Of a stretch of DNA of 64,000 bases, positions 1 through 11,100 are shown one piece after another (the first letter of the stretch is position 1; every line of letters starts with the position of its first letter). The stretch covers positions 310,001 through 374,000 of the forward strand of contig BCKQ01000009.1 of assembly GCA_001600695.1 (NCBI GenBank), given 5' to 3'. The stretch is from Ascoidea asiatica (lineage: Eukaryota > Ascomycota > Saccharomycetes > Ascoideales > Ascoideaceae). Below the pieces are notes generated by a model that saw only the letters and a program-made list of their open reading frames with translations, was not told the origin of the DNA and searched no databases. The position numbers and the translations under genes are program-made.

Positions 1-231
1 TCATAATAAATCAATCAATCAATTCTCTTCTGTTTTTAATTCTTCTTTTCTCTATTATTATTATTATCATTCCTGCTATTAACTTATCTAACTCTTTTAA
101 CTCTTAATTTATTTATCCGCTATTATTAACATTAATATTACAACTGCTCCAACTATTTCAATTACTATATTATCTTATTTTCATTTTTATTTATTTTTTC
201 TTTATAAATCTTTCAATCTTTATCTTTTAAA

Positions 232-2061
232 ATGACCTCTGGCTATCTTTCAAGAAAATCTTCAGGAAAGAAGAATTCTTCTTCTGTTTCTGCAAATTTA
301 GTATCATCAACAACATCAGCATTTCCTCAATCCCCTTCTTTAAATTGTCCTTCTCCATCCCCAAACACCTACAAATCTAGACATTCTCATTCTTCATCAT
401 CTTCATCTTCCTCTTTCAAAGACTTGGGAACTGATGAATATACTGCTTATGAAAATGGTTTATTATTGAATGAAAGATATCGAAAATTATCTGATATTCA
501 AAATGGTTCTTATGGTATTGTAACAAAAGCTTTTGATAAAAAAGAAAATAGAAATGTTGCAATTAAAGCAATGAAAAGATCAATTCCTGGGGTTCGTCCT
601 GTTGCAAGACATGAGATTAAAATTTTACAAAAATTAGGTTCTCATCCAAATATTTGTCAATTATTAGATTATTTTGAAACTAAATCTTATATTTATATTG
701 TTTTAGAATATTGTTCAAATGGTGATTTATTTGATTATTTAAATAAAAATCCAAATGATAATTCAAATGATAATTCAATTTTAAAACCATATGAAAATTC
801 TTTTGTATTTAAAAATTTTTCAAAACAATTAGGTGAAGCTATACTTTTTTCTCATTCAAAAAATATCTTTCATCGTGATATTAAACCTGAAAATGTTTTA
901 ATTACTGAAAATGGTGATGTTAAATTAACTGATTGGGGTTTAGCTACTTCTGCACGTTTTTGTTATGATGGAATGATAGGTACTGAAAAGTATATGGCTC
1001 CAGAAACTTTCTTTCAAAATGATTCAAATGAAATGCATTCAAAATATACTAAACCTGCTTCTTCTTCTTATTATAATAGAAAACTTCATGGGTTTAATAC
1101 TAGAAAAATGCAAAATTATGATGCTGTTTATGCTGATTATTGGTCTTTTGGTATTACTTTATTGTATACTTTATTTGGTAAATTTCCTTTTAAAATGGCC
1201 AATTCAAAATATGATATTTATTATCAAACTTTTACTAAACATTCTGACTCTATTTTTGATTTATTTCCTGATTTATCCTTAAAAGGTTTTGAATCAATTG
1301 TTGAACCACTTTTAGCTATTAATCCAAGTGAAAGAAGTATTGAAACTTCTCTTGAAAGAATGGAAGCAAACTTTGACCTTGGCTTCACAGTTCAAGAAGA
1401 ATTATTTGCTCAACAACAACAACAAATTCAAACTGGTGAATATGTTGATGATGATGATAGATTCGAATTTGAAGATAATAGTTTACTCTATGAGGACAAT
1501 CAATATGGTGATTTTTCAACTTTCACTGCTATTCCACCTGAAGTTAATGATGCACTTAATACTGCAAATCATAATTTAAATAATGGTTTTCCAATTTCTA
1601 ATTCCACTTATCTTGATAATGATTTTTATGATGACTCTTATTTCAATAATTCAGCTGTTTCATCTTCAGAAACTCCATCACTTATTAATTCATCTACTTC
1701 CAGTACTTCTCCAAATTCGAAGGCAATTGATATCAAATCGAGTAAAGGAATTCCAATGGCTAATAATAAATTGAAAGATCTTGTAAAAATCGATCAACAT
1801 TCTAATGGAATTGTAAGCCCACATTGTTATTCTGGATTATCTTGGAATGATATTGATGATTTGGATGATGAAGATTTTATCAATAGTTTTGCTGATGATT
1901 CTCAAAATTTCAAAACTCCAACATTATCTTTAGGTACCTCTTCTGGTTTAAAGAAATTATTAACTTCCCCTTCAGCTACTACTAGCGCAACACCTTTCAC
2001 TGTTAATCAACCTATTTCTGCAGGTTATGGCGATAAAGATAATGATTTCAAATGGTATTAA
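232..2061 (+). CDS. KSP1: Ser/Thr protein kinase, Ksp1-like
   Basis: 609 residues. A Ser-rich leader (residues 1-65) precedes a kinase domain at about 82-378. Visible motifs are the glycine loop NGSYGIV (91-97), the VAIK lysine (K112), catalytic HRDIKPEN (214-221, D216), a metal-binding DWG in place of DFG (234-236) and APE (256-258). The tail has a Gln run, an acidic stretch and Ser/Thr/Asn-rich sequence, and ends in DNDFKWY. The lobe sequence best resembles fungal Ksp1, a kinase tied to PKA/TORC1 control of autophagy and filamentous growth; Ran1/Sks1/Vhs1 kinases are the nearest alternative. It is much shorter than S. cerevisiae Ksp1 (about 1000 residues), mainly in the tail. The kinase assignment is certain; the subfamily is inferred. 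Confidence 0.8.
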   Translation: MTSGYLSRKSSGKKNSSSVSANLVSSTTSAFPQSPSLNCPSPSPNTYKSRHSHSSSSSSSSFKDLGTDEYTAYENGLLLNERYRKLSDIQNGSYGIVTKAFDKKENRNVAIKAMKRSIPGVRPVARHEIKILQKLGSHPNICQLLDYFETKSYIYIVLEYCSNGDLFDYLNKNPNDNSNDNSILKPYENSFVFKNFSKQLGEAILFSHSKNIFHRDIKPENVLITENGDVKLTDWGLATSARFCYDGMIGTEKYMAPETFFQNDSNEMHSKYTKPASSSYYNRKLHGFNTRKMQNYDAVYADYWSFGITLLYTLFGKFPFKMANSKYDIYYQTFTKHSDSIFDLFPDLSLKGFESIVEPLLAINPSERSIETSLERMEANFDLGFTVQEELFAQQQQQIQTGEYVDDDDRFEFEDNSLLYEDNQYGDFSTFTAIPPEVNDALNTANHNLNNGFPISNSTYLDNDFYDDSYFNNSAVSSSETPSLINSSTSSTSPNSKAIDIKSSKGIPMANNKLKDLVKIDQHSNGIVSPHCYSGLSWNDIDDLDDEDFINSFADDSQNFKTPTLSLGTSSGLKKLLTSPSATTSATPFTVNQPISAGYGDKDNDFKWY

Positions 2062-3294
2062 TCCTGAATAACTTATCCATTTTGAAAAGAAAGTTTTATC
2101 AACAAATATTTAATGACATTTATTTAAATAATTGCTTTTAATGACTTATGGTGTTTTATTCACCATTTTTTATTTTTTCTCTATCAATTTTTTATTTTTT
2201 TTCTTAATTTTTTTCTCTCCTTTTGTTGTTGTTATTTACTACTGTTTTTTAATTATTTTTATCATTTTGTCATTTTTGTCATTTTTGTCATTGTTTATTC
2301 AAATTTTCAAACTATATTTTTCATAACATACTTTTTTACAGGTTAAGGTTTTTTTTATTTTATAACTTTATCATTATCAAAAACCTTTAAGGTTTCTTTT
2401 TTTCATTCTTTTAAATCTACAACCTATTCACTCGCATCTACAGTTTCTTTACTTTCTATTTACACTTCATTTTAGATTTCCTTTTTTATAATTTTTTTAA
2501 AAACTTTTGTGTCTAATTTTTTTTTTTTTGAAATTCGATTTTACTCTTTTTCCCCGGTGGAAACAGATTTTCCTTTTATTTATTATCTTTTATTTATCAA
2601 CTACAAGTTTCCAGTTCTTATTTTTATGGATTAACAAAATTAAGCTGGCTTAGTTTTTCTTCCTTATTTTTAATGTTTAATTCAAAATTAGGATTTTGTG
2701 GCTTTTTTTTTTTTTGTTCGGTTTTTTTTTCTTCTTGGTTGAAGCCTTTTTTTTTTGGTTTTTAAATATATTAATATATAGTTTTGTGGCTCGGTTTAAA
2801 TTAAGATATGTTTTTTTGAAAAAATTTCAAATCTTCTGCTCAATATATTAGTATTTTTAAGAATTAAATATTCTTTTTCATGTTTTTTTAATTTCTTTTT
2901 ATTTCTTCTTTCATTCTATATTAGTTTGTTGAGTGTTTATGGAATATTATTCTGTAGATTGTTCATTTTATCATTTTCATAAATTATTGATTTTTTTTAT
3001 TCATATTTTTTTAATATATGTGTGACGACGATTACGAGAAAAAAATAATTACTCTAAAAGTTTAATTTTTATTAATTAAACTAGTTTATAACCCATATAT
3101 AGATTTAAGAAAAACACTGAAAATAAAAAAAAGCACATCAGAATAAAAAGGATTTGAAGTGAAATGAAAGCAAATAGTTTTATCTTGAGAAACTTATTCA
3201 AAATATGAGAAATTAATTATTAATGACCACTGAAGTATTATTTGACATCAAAAAAGTTAAAACTAGTCAAAAGCGTCGAGAAATCATCGAGAAG
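2062..3294. other. Convergent intergenic region, no gene seen
   Basis: Lies between the 3' ends of the kinase gene and the CCDC124-like gene. It is T-rich with several T8-T11 runs. I see no coding, tRNA or repeat signal. It holds both 3' flanks and has no GC-rich island. Confidence 0.6.
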
Positions 3295-3972
3295 TTATTG
3301 CATAAATTGTAATTCTTTTTGTTTTTTAGCAGATTTCTTTAATTCCGAAACCTCAGATTGAGTTGCATTATAACTAGCATTGACTTGATTATAAGGATTC
3401 TCAGGAGAGGTTTGAAACTCTTTGAATATAATTTCTTTAATTTGATTCAATCTTAAGCCTTTTCTTTCAATTCTTAATTCTGGAATTCTTTTTTCTTCAT
3501 AGGCAGCTAAAGCAGCTTTGAACCTTCTTTCTGGATGTCTATCAATATCTTTGGATTGAACCCCACCATCTTTATCTAAAAGATCTAAAGCATCTAAAGC
3601 AGATTCAACACCGGAGGCATTCAATATTTGAGTATCTTCGCCTTTCAAAAAGGCGTCCAAGTTACCAGTTCTCCTTGCTGCAACTTTAGCTGCACCTCTT
3701 TGTTTTGCCTTCAAGGATTTAGTAGGTAATGAAGCTTCTTCAGATTTCAAAAGTTCCTCTCTTTCTTTCTTTTTTCTAAGAGCTTCGGCTTTTTTAGCTT
3801 CTTGTTCTTCTTTCTTCTTATTTGGTTTTTTTGAACCTTCAGACCATTCAGAAGATAGTTTTTGTTCCTCTCTCTCTAAGTCTTGTTGATGTTTTCTATT
3901 TGCAGCTTCCGCTTTTCTGGAGTTACCAGCAATTTTCTTGACATTATCTCCTTTTTTATTAGTTTTACCCAT
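3295..3972 (-). CDS. CCDC124/Oxs1-family ribosome-associated protein
   Basis: 225 residues. The N-terminal half is a highly charged Lys/Glu coiled coil (about 20-90) starting MGKTNKKG. The C-terminal half (about 90-225) is the conserved CCDC124 (DUF1014) region, recognised by KSLKAKQRGAAKVAARR, HPERRFKAAL and the ENPYNQ element near the end. Length matches animal CCDC124 and S. pombe Oxs1. S. cerevisiae Lso2 covers only the N-terminal part, so this genome keeps the long form. The family binds idle 80S ribosomes and helps recovery after starvation; Oxs1 has also been linked to oxidative-stress transcription. The start is the only ATG giving the family N-terminus. Its own promoter lies at 3973-4493. 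Confidence 0.85.
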   Translation of the reverse strand: MGKTNKKGDNVKKIAGNSRKAEAANRKHQQDLEREEQKLSSEWSEGSKKPNKKKEEQEAKKAEALRKKKEREELLKSEEASLPTKSLKAKQRGAAKVAARRTGNLDAFLKGEDTQILNASGVESALDALDLLDKDGGVQSKDIDRHPERRFKAALAAYEEKRIPELRIERKGLRLNQIKEIIFKEFQTSPENPYNQVNASYNATQSEVSELKKSAKKQKELQFMQ

Positions 3973-4493
3973 TTTTAAAATACGTTTAATTATGAAAAAG
4001 AACCAAAAGAATAATCTTTAACTAAAAGAATTTATATATCAAGATCAATTTATAGTGCGCAGAAAGAACGTTTTCTATCGCCAGCATCGCAGCGCAAACC
4101 GACCCATCTTTGTTACCATTGCCTACAAACACCCCTTAGGATATTACCCTAAAGGGCGTTTCCGAGCAACCTAACCGGAAATAAAGAATAGCAATCAAAT
4201 AGTTAATAATGAATGTGCTTGATGATTTTTATCATGACTTTTTATCTTATCAGTGGAAAGAGTTGGAATCTTAATCGAAAATGGCAAAAAAATTAAAAAA
4301 GGTTTTTCTTTAGTTACTATTGTTTAGGTGACTTTTTCAAAGTTTTTAAAAAATAGAATAATAAATAAAGTTGGTATGGTAGAGCTATAAACAAGAAAAT
4401 TTAGGAAAAATAATAAAACAAGAAAACTAAAAAAATTATTATACAAGTTGAAGGTATTTATTTAACAATTTCATATAATACCAATTAAATTCT
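3973..4493 (-). promoter_or_regulatory. Upstream region of the CCDC124-like gene with GC-rich core
   Basis: About 520 bp between two minus-strand genes, so it contains the promoter of the downstream CCDC124-like gene. Bases 4060-4180 are clearly richer in GC than their surroundings. Within them CCCTTAGG (4133-4140) is followed by ACCCTAAAGGG (4146-4156), a near-inverted pair. ACCCTAA resembles the Tbf1-type core (RCCCTAA) used at ribosome-related promoters in non-Saccharomyces yeasts; use here is inference. Confidence 0.35.
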
Positions 4494-5594
4494 TCAAATA
4501 GAAGCAAAATCACCAATTCCTGTTCCAGACAAATCTTCAACTGGATTTTTATTATTAATTAATTCAACATTTTCAATATTATGAACCAAGATCTGATCAT
4601 GATTCAAGTTTAGTTCAAATATAAAAATTCCGGAAACTGTTGTTTCTAAATTAATTTTATTGGAATTCGAAATTTTCAATTCATCAATATTTTGATTATT
4701 TTGATCATTTTGATTATCTTGATTATTTTCTATATCTTCGAAATTTTTGAAATCTTTTGTTTTAGTTTGATTATTAGTATCAGTTTTAAGATGGACACAA
4801 TTATTGTTACATGTTCTCCATTTAAACATTATTTTAGTTGTCCATGGAAATAACCCATATTTTTTGATATTTTGAAAAATTTCATTTTCATTTGTATAAT
4901 TTAGCATTAATTCATCTTCAGATAATTGATCAAATTTTGGAAATTTTGGATTAGAAAATGATTCTGAATTACCATTTTTTTTAAAGGTTGAAGGAATCCC
5001 TAATAATGGAGATTCTATAATACTTATTTGATTTATATGAATTTTAATAAATTTATGATATTTAAAATTTAAGAATATAAAATTTATTAAAAAGTATCTT
5101 AAAGTTGCACAAGTAGCAAAATAAGATAGTCTTCCTTTAACAATTGGCAAATTTGGATAAGAATTTGGTAAAATCCTTAATATTATATTATTTGATAATT
5201 TATTTTTATCAAAAGAGTTTTTTAATAAATCTGGTACAGATTCTTCTAAATATAGTAATAAATTACCAAAATTAATCAATCTTTCTTGATTTTTTTTACA
5301 ATTATCAAAATTTGGATCATTCTTGTTATTATTAATATTATTTTTCACTTCTTTTTGAAATTTTTTAAACGTTTCTTCAAATTTGTAATTTTTATTTAAA
5401 TTTTTTTTCAAGCCTGCTTTTGATTTTTGGATTAAATTTTCATTCAAATGAGTTGTTTTCCTAACATTATGAATATCTATATCTTGTATTTTATGGGTAG
5501 TTTTTCCAATATTACATTTTATAATTGAATTAGTAGAAAATAATCTAACAATTGTGCTTCTTTTACAGTAATTTTGAAAATAAATTAGCTTCAT
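4494..5594 (-). CDS. Probable mitochondrial DUF2358 (C6orf136-like) protein
   Basis: 366 residues. The first 25 residues are basic and amphipathic without acids (MKLIYFQNYCKRSTIVRLFS), a good mitochondrial presequence with a likely cut near RLFS-T. A Lys/Asn-rich linker follows. From about residue 110 the layout matches the DUF2358 family: a helix with LEESVPDLL, a G-x-x-x-Y-F segment followed by a conserved Arg (ATLRYF), a strand rich in Ile/Leu, an FKWR element, and a final strand pair with FELNLNHDQILVHNIENVE. The function of this family is unknown to me; human C6orf136 shows the same order. An Asn/Asp-rich insert at about 285-305 is probably a loop. Family assignment comes from remembered pattern, not a search. 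Confidence 0.55.
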   Translation of the reverse strand: MKLIYFQNYCKRSTIVRLFSTNSIIKCNIGKTTHKIQDIDIHNVRKTTHLNENLIQKSKAGLKKNLNKNYKFEETFKKFQKEVKNNINNNKNDPNFDNCKKNQERLINFGNLLLYLEESVPDLLKNSFDKNKLSNNIILRILPNSYPNLPIVKGRLSYFATCATLRYFLINFIFLNFKYHKFIKIHINQISIIESPLLGIPSTFKKNGNSESFSNPKFPKFDQLSEDELMLNYTNENEIFQNIKKYGLFPWTTKIMFKWRTCNNNCVHLKTDTNNQTKTKDFKNFEDIENNQDNQNDQNNQNIDELKISNSNKINLETTVSGIFIFELNLNHDQILVHNIENVELINNKNPVEDLSGTGIGDFASI

Positions 5595-6285
5595 TAACTT
5601 AAAATTTCAGTAAAATCGTGTGAAAATGAATTCAGCATAAAAGTTATGAATGTTTAACTAAAATTCCTTAAATAAGTTATATTAATATTGATTTATTATT
5701 AATATCTGAATTTTTAATTGAATGTGACCATTGAAACATTGACTTTTGATAATATTCAGCACTTGATTGGAAATAATTTAACATGATTGATTGTACTTTT
5801 TTAATATATTCTGGAATTCAAAAGCATTTGTCAATGAGATCCGACTAAATGATCCCTTATTCAAAGAACAGTATCCCAAGAAATGGTCGGTATCAGTTCG
5901 GAATATGATAAAAACTCATCCAGAAACACACGTGCTTCCACCTTCCAAGCTTGCCAATAACTGACGATGAATGAAATTACTTCCCGTAAAGTGCAAAAGT
6001 TAATTTATTTATTGTCATTCGAGGGAGAAAGAGAAAGTTAATCAAGAAAATTGTCAATAGAAACTTAAGAGACTATTCAAAAATTAAATTCTTGTTTACT
6101 CAAAAAAGACTTTAACACATTGTACTAAATTGAGATTCATTGTTAAATATTTTTTATCCTTAAATAATTATAGATATAGGTAGATTTATTAGAAAAGTAC
6201 TTTCTTTAAAAATCAGTTTTTATAAGTTAATCTCATTACAAAAGACGTCAACGGAATTTGATAAGCGTAAAATAACTTCATTAAA
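5595..6285. promoter_or_regulatory. Divergent promoter region with CACGTG site
   Basis: 690 bp between the divergent mitochondrial DUF2358-like gene and the SWIB gene. A relatively GC-rich stretch (5820-6000) holds a perfect CACGTG at 5929-5934, a core bound by Cbf1/Pho4-type bHLH factors. No ORF of note. Occupancy is inferred from the motif only. Confidence 0.4.
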
Positions 6286-7158
6286 ATGTCAGACCAAGAT
6301 GAAGTATCACAATCAAGTGTGTATGATCCGGATAATTATATTCCAACTATCGATGCCATATTAGGAGTATCTGATTTACAACAAATAACAGTGAAAAAAA
6401 TTAGAAGAGCTTTACAATCATTATTTTCAATAGATTTAGAACCTTTTAAACAAGATGTAAATAAAGTTATAATGAAAAGATATTTTAGATTATTAGAAAT
6501 AAAACAAAATCCACCTCCTCCACAACCTCAAGTTATAAATCAAAGTCAGTTAAAAACTCAAATTCTAAAGGATGAAAAATTAGCCGCTCAATTACAATCA
6601 AGTTTAAATAATAGATCGTTAAGAGAAAATTCAAGTAAAATAAAAAAGAAAAAACAGACAAGAAAAAAAGCAGTAAAAAGTGAAAATTCAACACCAAATA
6701 CAGGAGGTTTATCCAAACCTTTATTATTATCTCAAGAGCTAGGTAATCTTTTAGACTCTAATGATAAATTAGCTAGAACTGAAGTTGTTAAAAGAGTTTG
6801 GCAATATATAAAAGCAAAAGATTTACAAAATCCAGAAAATAGAAAAGAAATTTTATGTGATGAAAAAATGGAAAAGGTATTTGGTAAAAAAGTTACAATG
6901 TTTCAAATGAATAAAGTTTTATCAGATCATCTTTTTAAAGAAGATGAAGTTATAATGAATAAAAACAATGGTAATATACCTGTAAATTCTAATTCGACTG
7001 TCATAAGTAATAATGGAAGCGATAATATAAATAATGATACTACCACTAATATGGGTCATGCTATTGTAAATGGTAATACAAATGGAAATATGAATTTGAA
7101 TCAAATATTAAATGAGAATAAAGGTGATCCTAATAATGATTCAAGACTTGTAAATTAA
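6286..7158 (+). CDS. UAF30/TRI1: DEK_C plus SWIB/MDM2 domain protein, Uaf30/Tri1 type
   Basis: 290 residues. Residues 18-72 form a DEK C-terminal-type helical domain (ITVKKIRRALQ, LEPFKQDVNKVI, RYF). A basic linker (117-131, Lys/Arg run) is a likely nuclear signal. Residues 142-218 are a SWIB domain with its hallmarks: a LSKPLLLS opening, TEVVKRVWQYIK, LQNPENRKEILCDEKM, and a final FQMNKVLSDHLF. The Asn-rich tail (225-290) is low complexity. This DEK_C-SWIB order is shared by S. cerevisiae Uaf30, a subunit of the Pol I upstream activation factor, and its paralogue Tri1. I cannot tell which of the two it represents; a single pre-duplication orthologue is possible. Confidence 0.85.
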   Translation: MSDQDEVSQSSVYDPDNYIPTIDAILGVSDLQQITVKKIRRALQSLFSIDLEPFKQDVNKVIMKRYFRLLEIKQNPPPPQPQVINQSQLKTQILKDEKLAAQLQSSLNNRSLRENSSKIKKKKQTRKKAVKSENSTPNTGGLSKPLLLSQELGNLLDSNDKLARTEVVKRVWQYIKAKDLQNPENRKEILCDEKMEKVFGKKVTMFQMNKVLSDHLFKEDEVIMNKNNGNIPVNSNSTVISNNGSDNINNDTTTNMGHAIVNGNTNGNMNLNQILNENKGDPNNDSRLVN

Positions 7159-8111
7159 TGATGATGTATAATAATTTTTTTTTCATTTTTTGTTTTCTTT
7201 TCATCTTCAATTCTTTATTTTTTATTTTTATTTTCTCTGGATAGATAAATAGTGATATCAACTAAAGTTTTCAATATACTCTATGTTTTTTTGATAATCT
7301 TACTTGTTCTTCTTTCTTCTCTTTTCTTCTCTATGCTACTTCTTTTTTCATTGTTCATTGATTTCAATTTTCTTTGTTAACTTTATTAATTTTAGTTTAA
7401 CTTTGTTCTTTTTATAAACATAATATATTCTCTTTTTACTTGATTCTTTTGAACTTTTCAACAGATACTCTGACACCCATAGCTTGACTTCCAACTTTGA
7501 GGGTAAGATTGTAGTCAAGATGCTTTTGCTTCTTCTGCTGGCTGGGTGTCTAATGCCATAATCACCTGACATGGCCATGTCTGATAAGAATCTCTCCACA
7601 AACTGTGTCTGATTTTCAAATACCATAACAATGTTACTGTAAAGCTACTGACCGGAAGATGGCCTTAGTTCTGGTAAAACATTTTTTAACTGCTACCGTT
7701 ATTAATAATCTTAACCTAAGATTCTTAAGTAAACAGGCCTAGGGTATTTATCTTATTATATTTTGTTCAGTTACTCTACTGGTACAGTAGCTTTAACAGC
7801 CTTGTTGACTTAACGGTGTAATATTCTCCAGAACACATACTTGGTTTAGGTAGGCTTAAGCTAACTTACCTTGATCTAAGTGTTGGTTAGAAATTATTGA
7901 ATTCAATTTTATATATTGGTGTTTTGTATCTTTTTCAATTTAATCAATTGAAAAAACCATAAGAATTAATCTAATATATCTTTAATTGGTATTACTTATC
8001 AATATAGAAGACCAAATCAAAAACAAAAGCAAAAATAAAAACAAAACCGAAAATAAAATGAAAGTTATGGTTCTATGAACAAAAATATTAAAATTTCAAT
8101 TAAATCAAAAT
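7159..8111. other. Intergenic region, mostly non-coding
   Basis: Between the SWIB gene and the first Munc13-like gene. Apart from the weak 92-residue ORF, it contains an 11-bp inverted repeat: the complement of CAGTAGCTTTA at 7640-7650 and CAGTAGCTTTA itself at 7785-7795. The part next to 8112 is A-rich and presumably the promoter and 5' leader of the Munc13-like gene. Confidence 0.45.
7348..7626 (-). CDS. Possible small hypothetical protein
   Basis: 92 residues from a true ATG, inside a 950 bp gene-free interval. The first 60 residues have normal protein composition (FVERFLSDMAMSGDYGIRHP) and come from DNA richer in GC than the flanks. The end is a Lys/Ile/Leu run typical of translated AT-rich DNA, so the frame could end earlier through splicing or be chance. 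I do not recognise a family. It is kept as a weak candidate because the Met-initiated N-terminal half looks protein-like. Confidence 0.2.
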   Translation of the reverse strand: MVFENQTQFVERFLSDMAMSGDYGIRHPASRRSKSILTTILPSKLEVKLWVSEYLLKSSKESSKKRIYYVYKKNKVKLKLIKLTKKIEINEQ

Positions 8112-11100
8112 ATGTATCAAGCAACAAACAATAACTTACAAGCTTCATCACTGTTACAAAATGATGAAATTTCTCCAACAAATTCTTTTACTAATTTGAA
8201 TATTGATAATGAATTTGATTTATTAAATGTTGATAAAAATGATTTACTTAAATATATATTATTTGGTGTATTGTTAGATTATAGACTTCAGACTAGATTT
8301 AAATTACCAATTTCTTTACCTAAAAAATCACCTGGATCCAATAATCCTATTCAAAATACTAATCGAAACTCTTTCAACCAAAATATAAATCAAAATATTA
8401 ATCAAACTATCAATCAAAGTTTCGGTTCAAATAATTCTCAATTCAATCAAAATCAAAATCAAATTCAATCACCTAACTATCAACAACAATCTTCTGTTGC
8501 TCCTCAACCTCCACAGCTGATAGTAAATAGAAAGACTTCAGTATTAAGTAGATTCAAAAGAGGAAAAAATTCGGAATCCAAAAGAAGCTCTTTTCAACTC
8601 CTATCATCCCCAATATCGGATAGACATCCTTCACCTCCATTATCAATACCTAATTCAATTCCTTCAATAGGAGCATCTAATCAACAAAATACCCCTTCAA
8701 GAAATCCATTATTAATTACACCTGAATTTTCAATAGCTATTAGAAATGAGTTAACATCAATCATAAACTCAAATCTAGAATCTTTTATATTATCTCCAGT
8801 TACTAAATTATCATATTCCAATTTTTTATTAACTTATTTTGGTAAAAATTATAATCCTTCAAAACCAAAAAATATAAATTATCTTTTATTAAAATTTTCT
8901 GCAGATACTAAAAGTTATCTACTTAAACAAAAAATAATTTTCAATAATCCTAATTCTTCTCATTTAACTGAAAGATCAAAAATAATTTATTATAATGAAA
9001 TTCATTCTTTTGTTCGATTATTATTTGATTTACTAAGTAATTCAAAATTACCAAATAAATCTGCTTTATTAGATTCATTAATTCAATTTTCTCAATCTCA
9101 AACTGAACAAATTGAAACTCCATTAACGCCAGTGTCTTCAATAACTCCCGTATCTCCAATGTCTCCAAGTTCTCCAACTTATTCAAATCAAAGTTCTTCA
9201 ACTAACTCTCTTACTGGGCTAGGCTTAGCTTATAAAATTCCTTCATTTAATTTAGATGATATCAATTCTGCCAAATTAATTCAATTCATTTTCAAATTAG
9301 ATTCAAATCAAATCCAAAACTTTATTTATGATGTTAAAGATTCTTCATCAGAAATTAACTTTAAAAATAATTTATTGGAATTTAAGAAATTCCCCTTTTA
9401 TCAAGCTAATGATTTTGATTCAGTTACTCTTTATAATTCATATTTACAAAATTTGAACAAAAATATTGATTCCCTCATTAATTCATTTATTCCAATTACA
9501 AATATTTCTAAAGACCAATTAAATATATCAACTTTTATTTCATGTATTCCAACAAATGATTTTAAAATTTCTTACATGGTTGAATTTATATCTTTATGCC
9601 TTGAATATGATTCTTCAAATATACCTTTCAATAACAATAAAGTTATTTTATCTGATACATCTATTGAATTAATTTTTAGAATCTCTAAGTATTGGTTAAT
9701 AGATTATTCTTTATTATACTGTTTAATATTTAAAGCTGTACACAAAACTACTTTAAGTAAAATATCTAATATAACAATGTATAATGCAGTATTATTAGAA
9801 TTATTCAAACTTTGTGAAGATAAACTAATGAATTTTTATTCATCTTTAGTAGAGTTAAATGAAAACAATGTTACTGAAAATTTATCAACTCTTTCTAACT
9901 GGATAAACTTTGATAGAAAGTTTTTCCTTCATAATTTTACCCAAATATTTCATTTTTATAATAAAGAAATTATTGACTGTTTAAAATTTAATAATCTTTT
10001 CCTCATTTTAAATCCCAAAATAAACCAAGAAATGTTTGAAAATGATAAGCTTTATAAGATTCTTGAAAGTTTATTGTTTCTAGAAAGCAAGCCTGCTTTC
10101 CAATATATCCTGACATCACCAGTATATATTAACTCTATTAATAGCCTAAAAACAATTATACGAGGTATTTCTTTATCGAATAATAAAAAACTTTGGGAAA
10201 TTCTTTTGACGGATTTTACATTAGAAAGTATTCGAAATCTTTTGAGTCAAATTATACTAGAATTAACTAACTGTCAAGCTTATTCAAATTTTATTTTATC
10301 TAAAGGCTATGAAGGCTCTTATTTATCATTAGTTTCTCAAATTCCAGTTGAAGCTGCATATGTTTATATTTCATTGTTTTCTGTTGAAAATACTGTGAAA
10401 TATATTTTAAATGGATTGAAAAATTTTCTTTTGCAATCATTTCAAAAGGCTAAAGAAGAAAAAGATTTTCATTTATTACTTTCAAATTTAAATGAATCAA
10501 TAACAATTTTCAATTTACTAATTCAAATAAGATTCATCTATAATCAAGTGATTAATTTTAATGGTAATCGTTCATTTCCCTGTTCTATTGAAGATTTTTT
10601 TTTCAAAGAATTAGACTCAATTAGAAATGATATATGTAATGGTTACATTTTACAACTTGTAGAAAAAGATGATGAATTAAATAAAGGAATAATGCCAAAT
10701 AATAAAACTGGTTATTTAGTGACTTCTTCAGCAATGGGGGTTGTTAATAGAATTATTAGTGAACCTATAGAAATTTTAAAAAATGTTAAATGGAATGATG
10801 AGAGAATAATTGCACCATTATATGAAGCATCATTAAAATGCATATTTAATAGCTTAAAGTATTATTCTGTTATAATTGGTAATCTAATAAAAAATAATAA
10901 AACAGATTTAAATAATAATAATATTATGAAATTTTTTAGCATAAAAGAAAGTATTTTGAATTGTTATCAAACCTTTATGACAGAAATACTTTATAATAAT
11001 CTTTCTCTTTTGCCCGATGAAAATTTATCAGAAATTTCGTGTCATATATTAAATAATATTGACTTTGTAATGAAATCTATGGTCTTCATTAAAGAGAGTA

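Noticed and set aside
2132-2326. 64-codon plus-strand ORF of Phe/Leu/Ile
   Set aside because: Made of T-run DNA between convergent genes; no start context, domain or codon signal.
7860-7890. ACTTACCTTGATC resembling the U1 snRNA 5' end
   Set aside because: No following stem-loop I or Sm-site context; AT-rich DNA follows, so likely chance.
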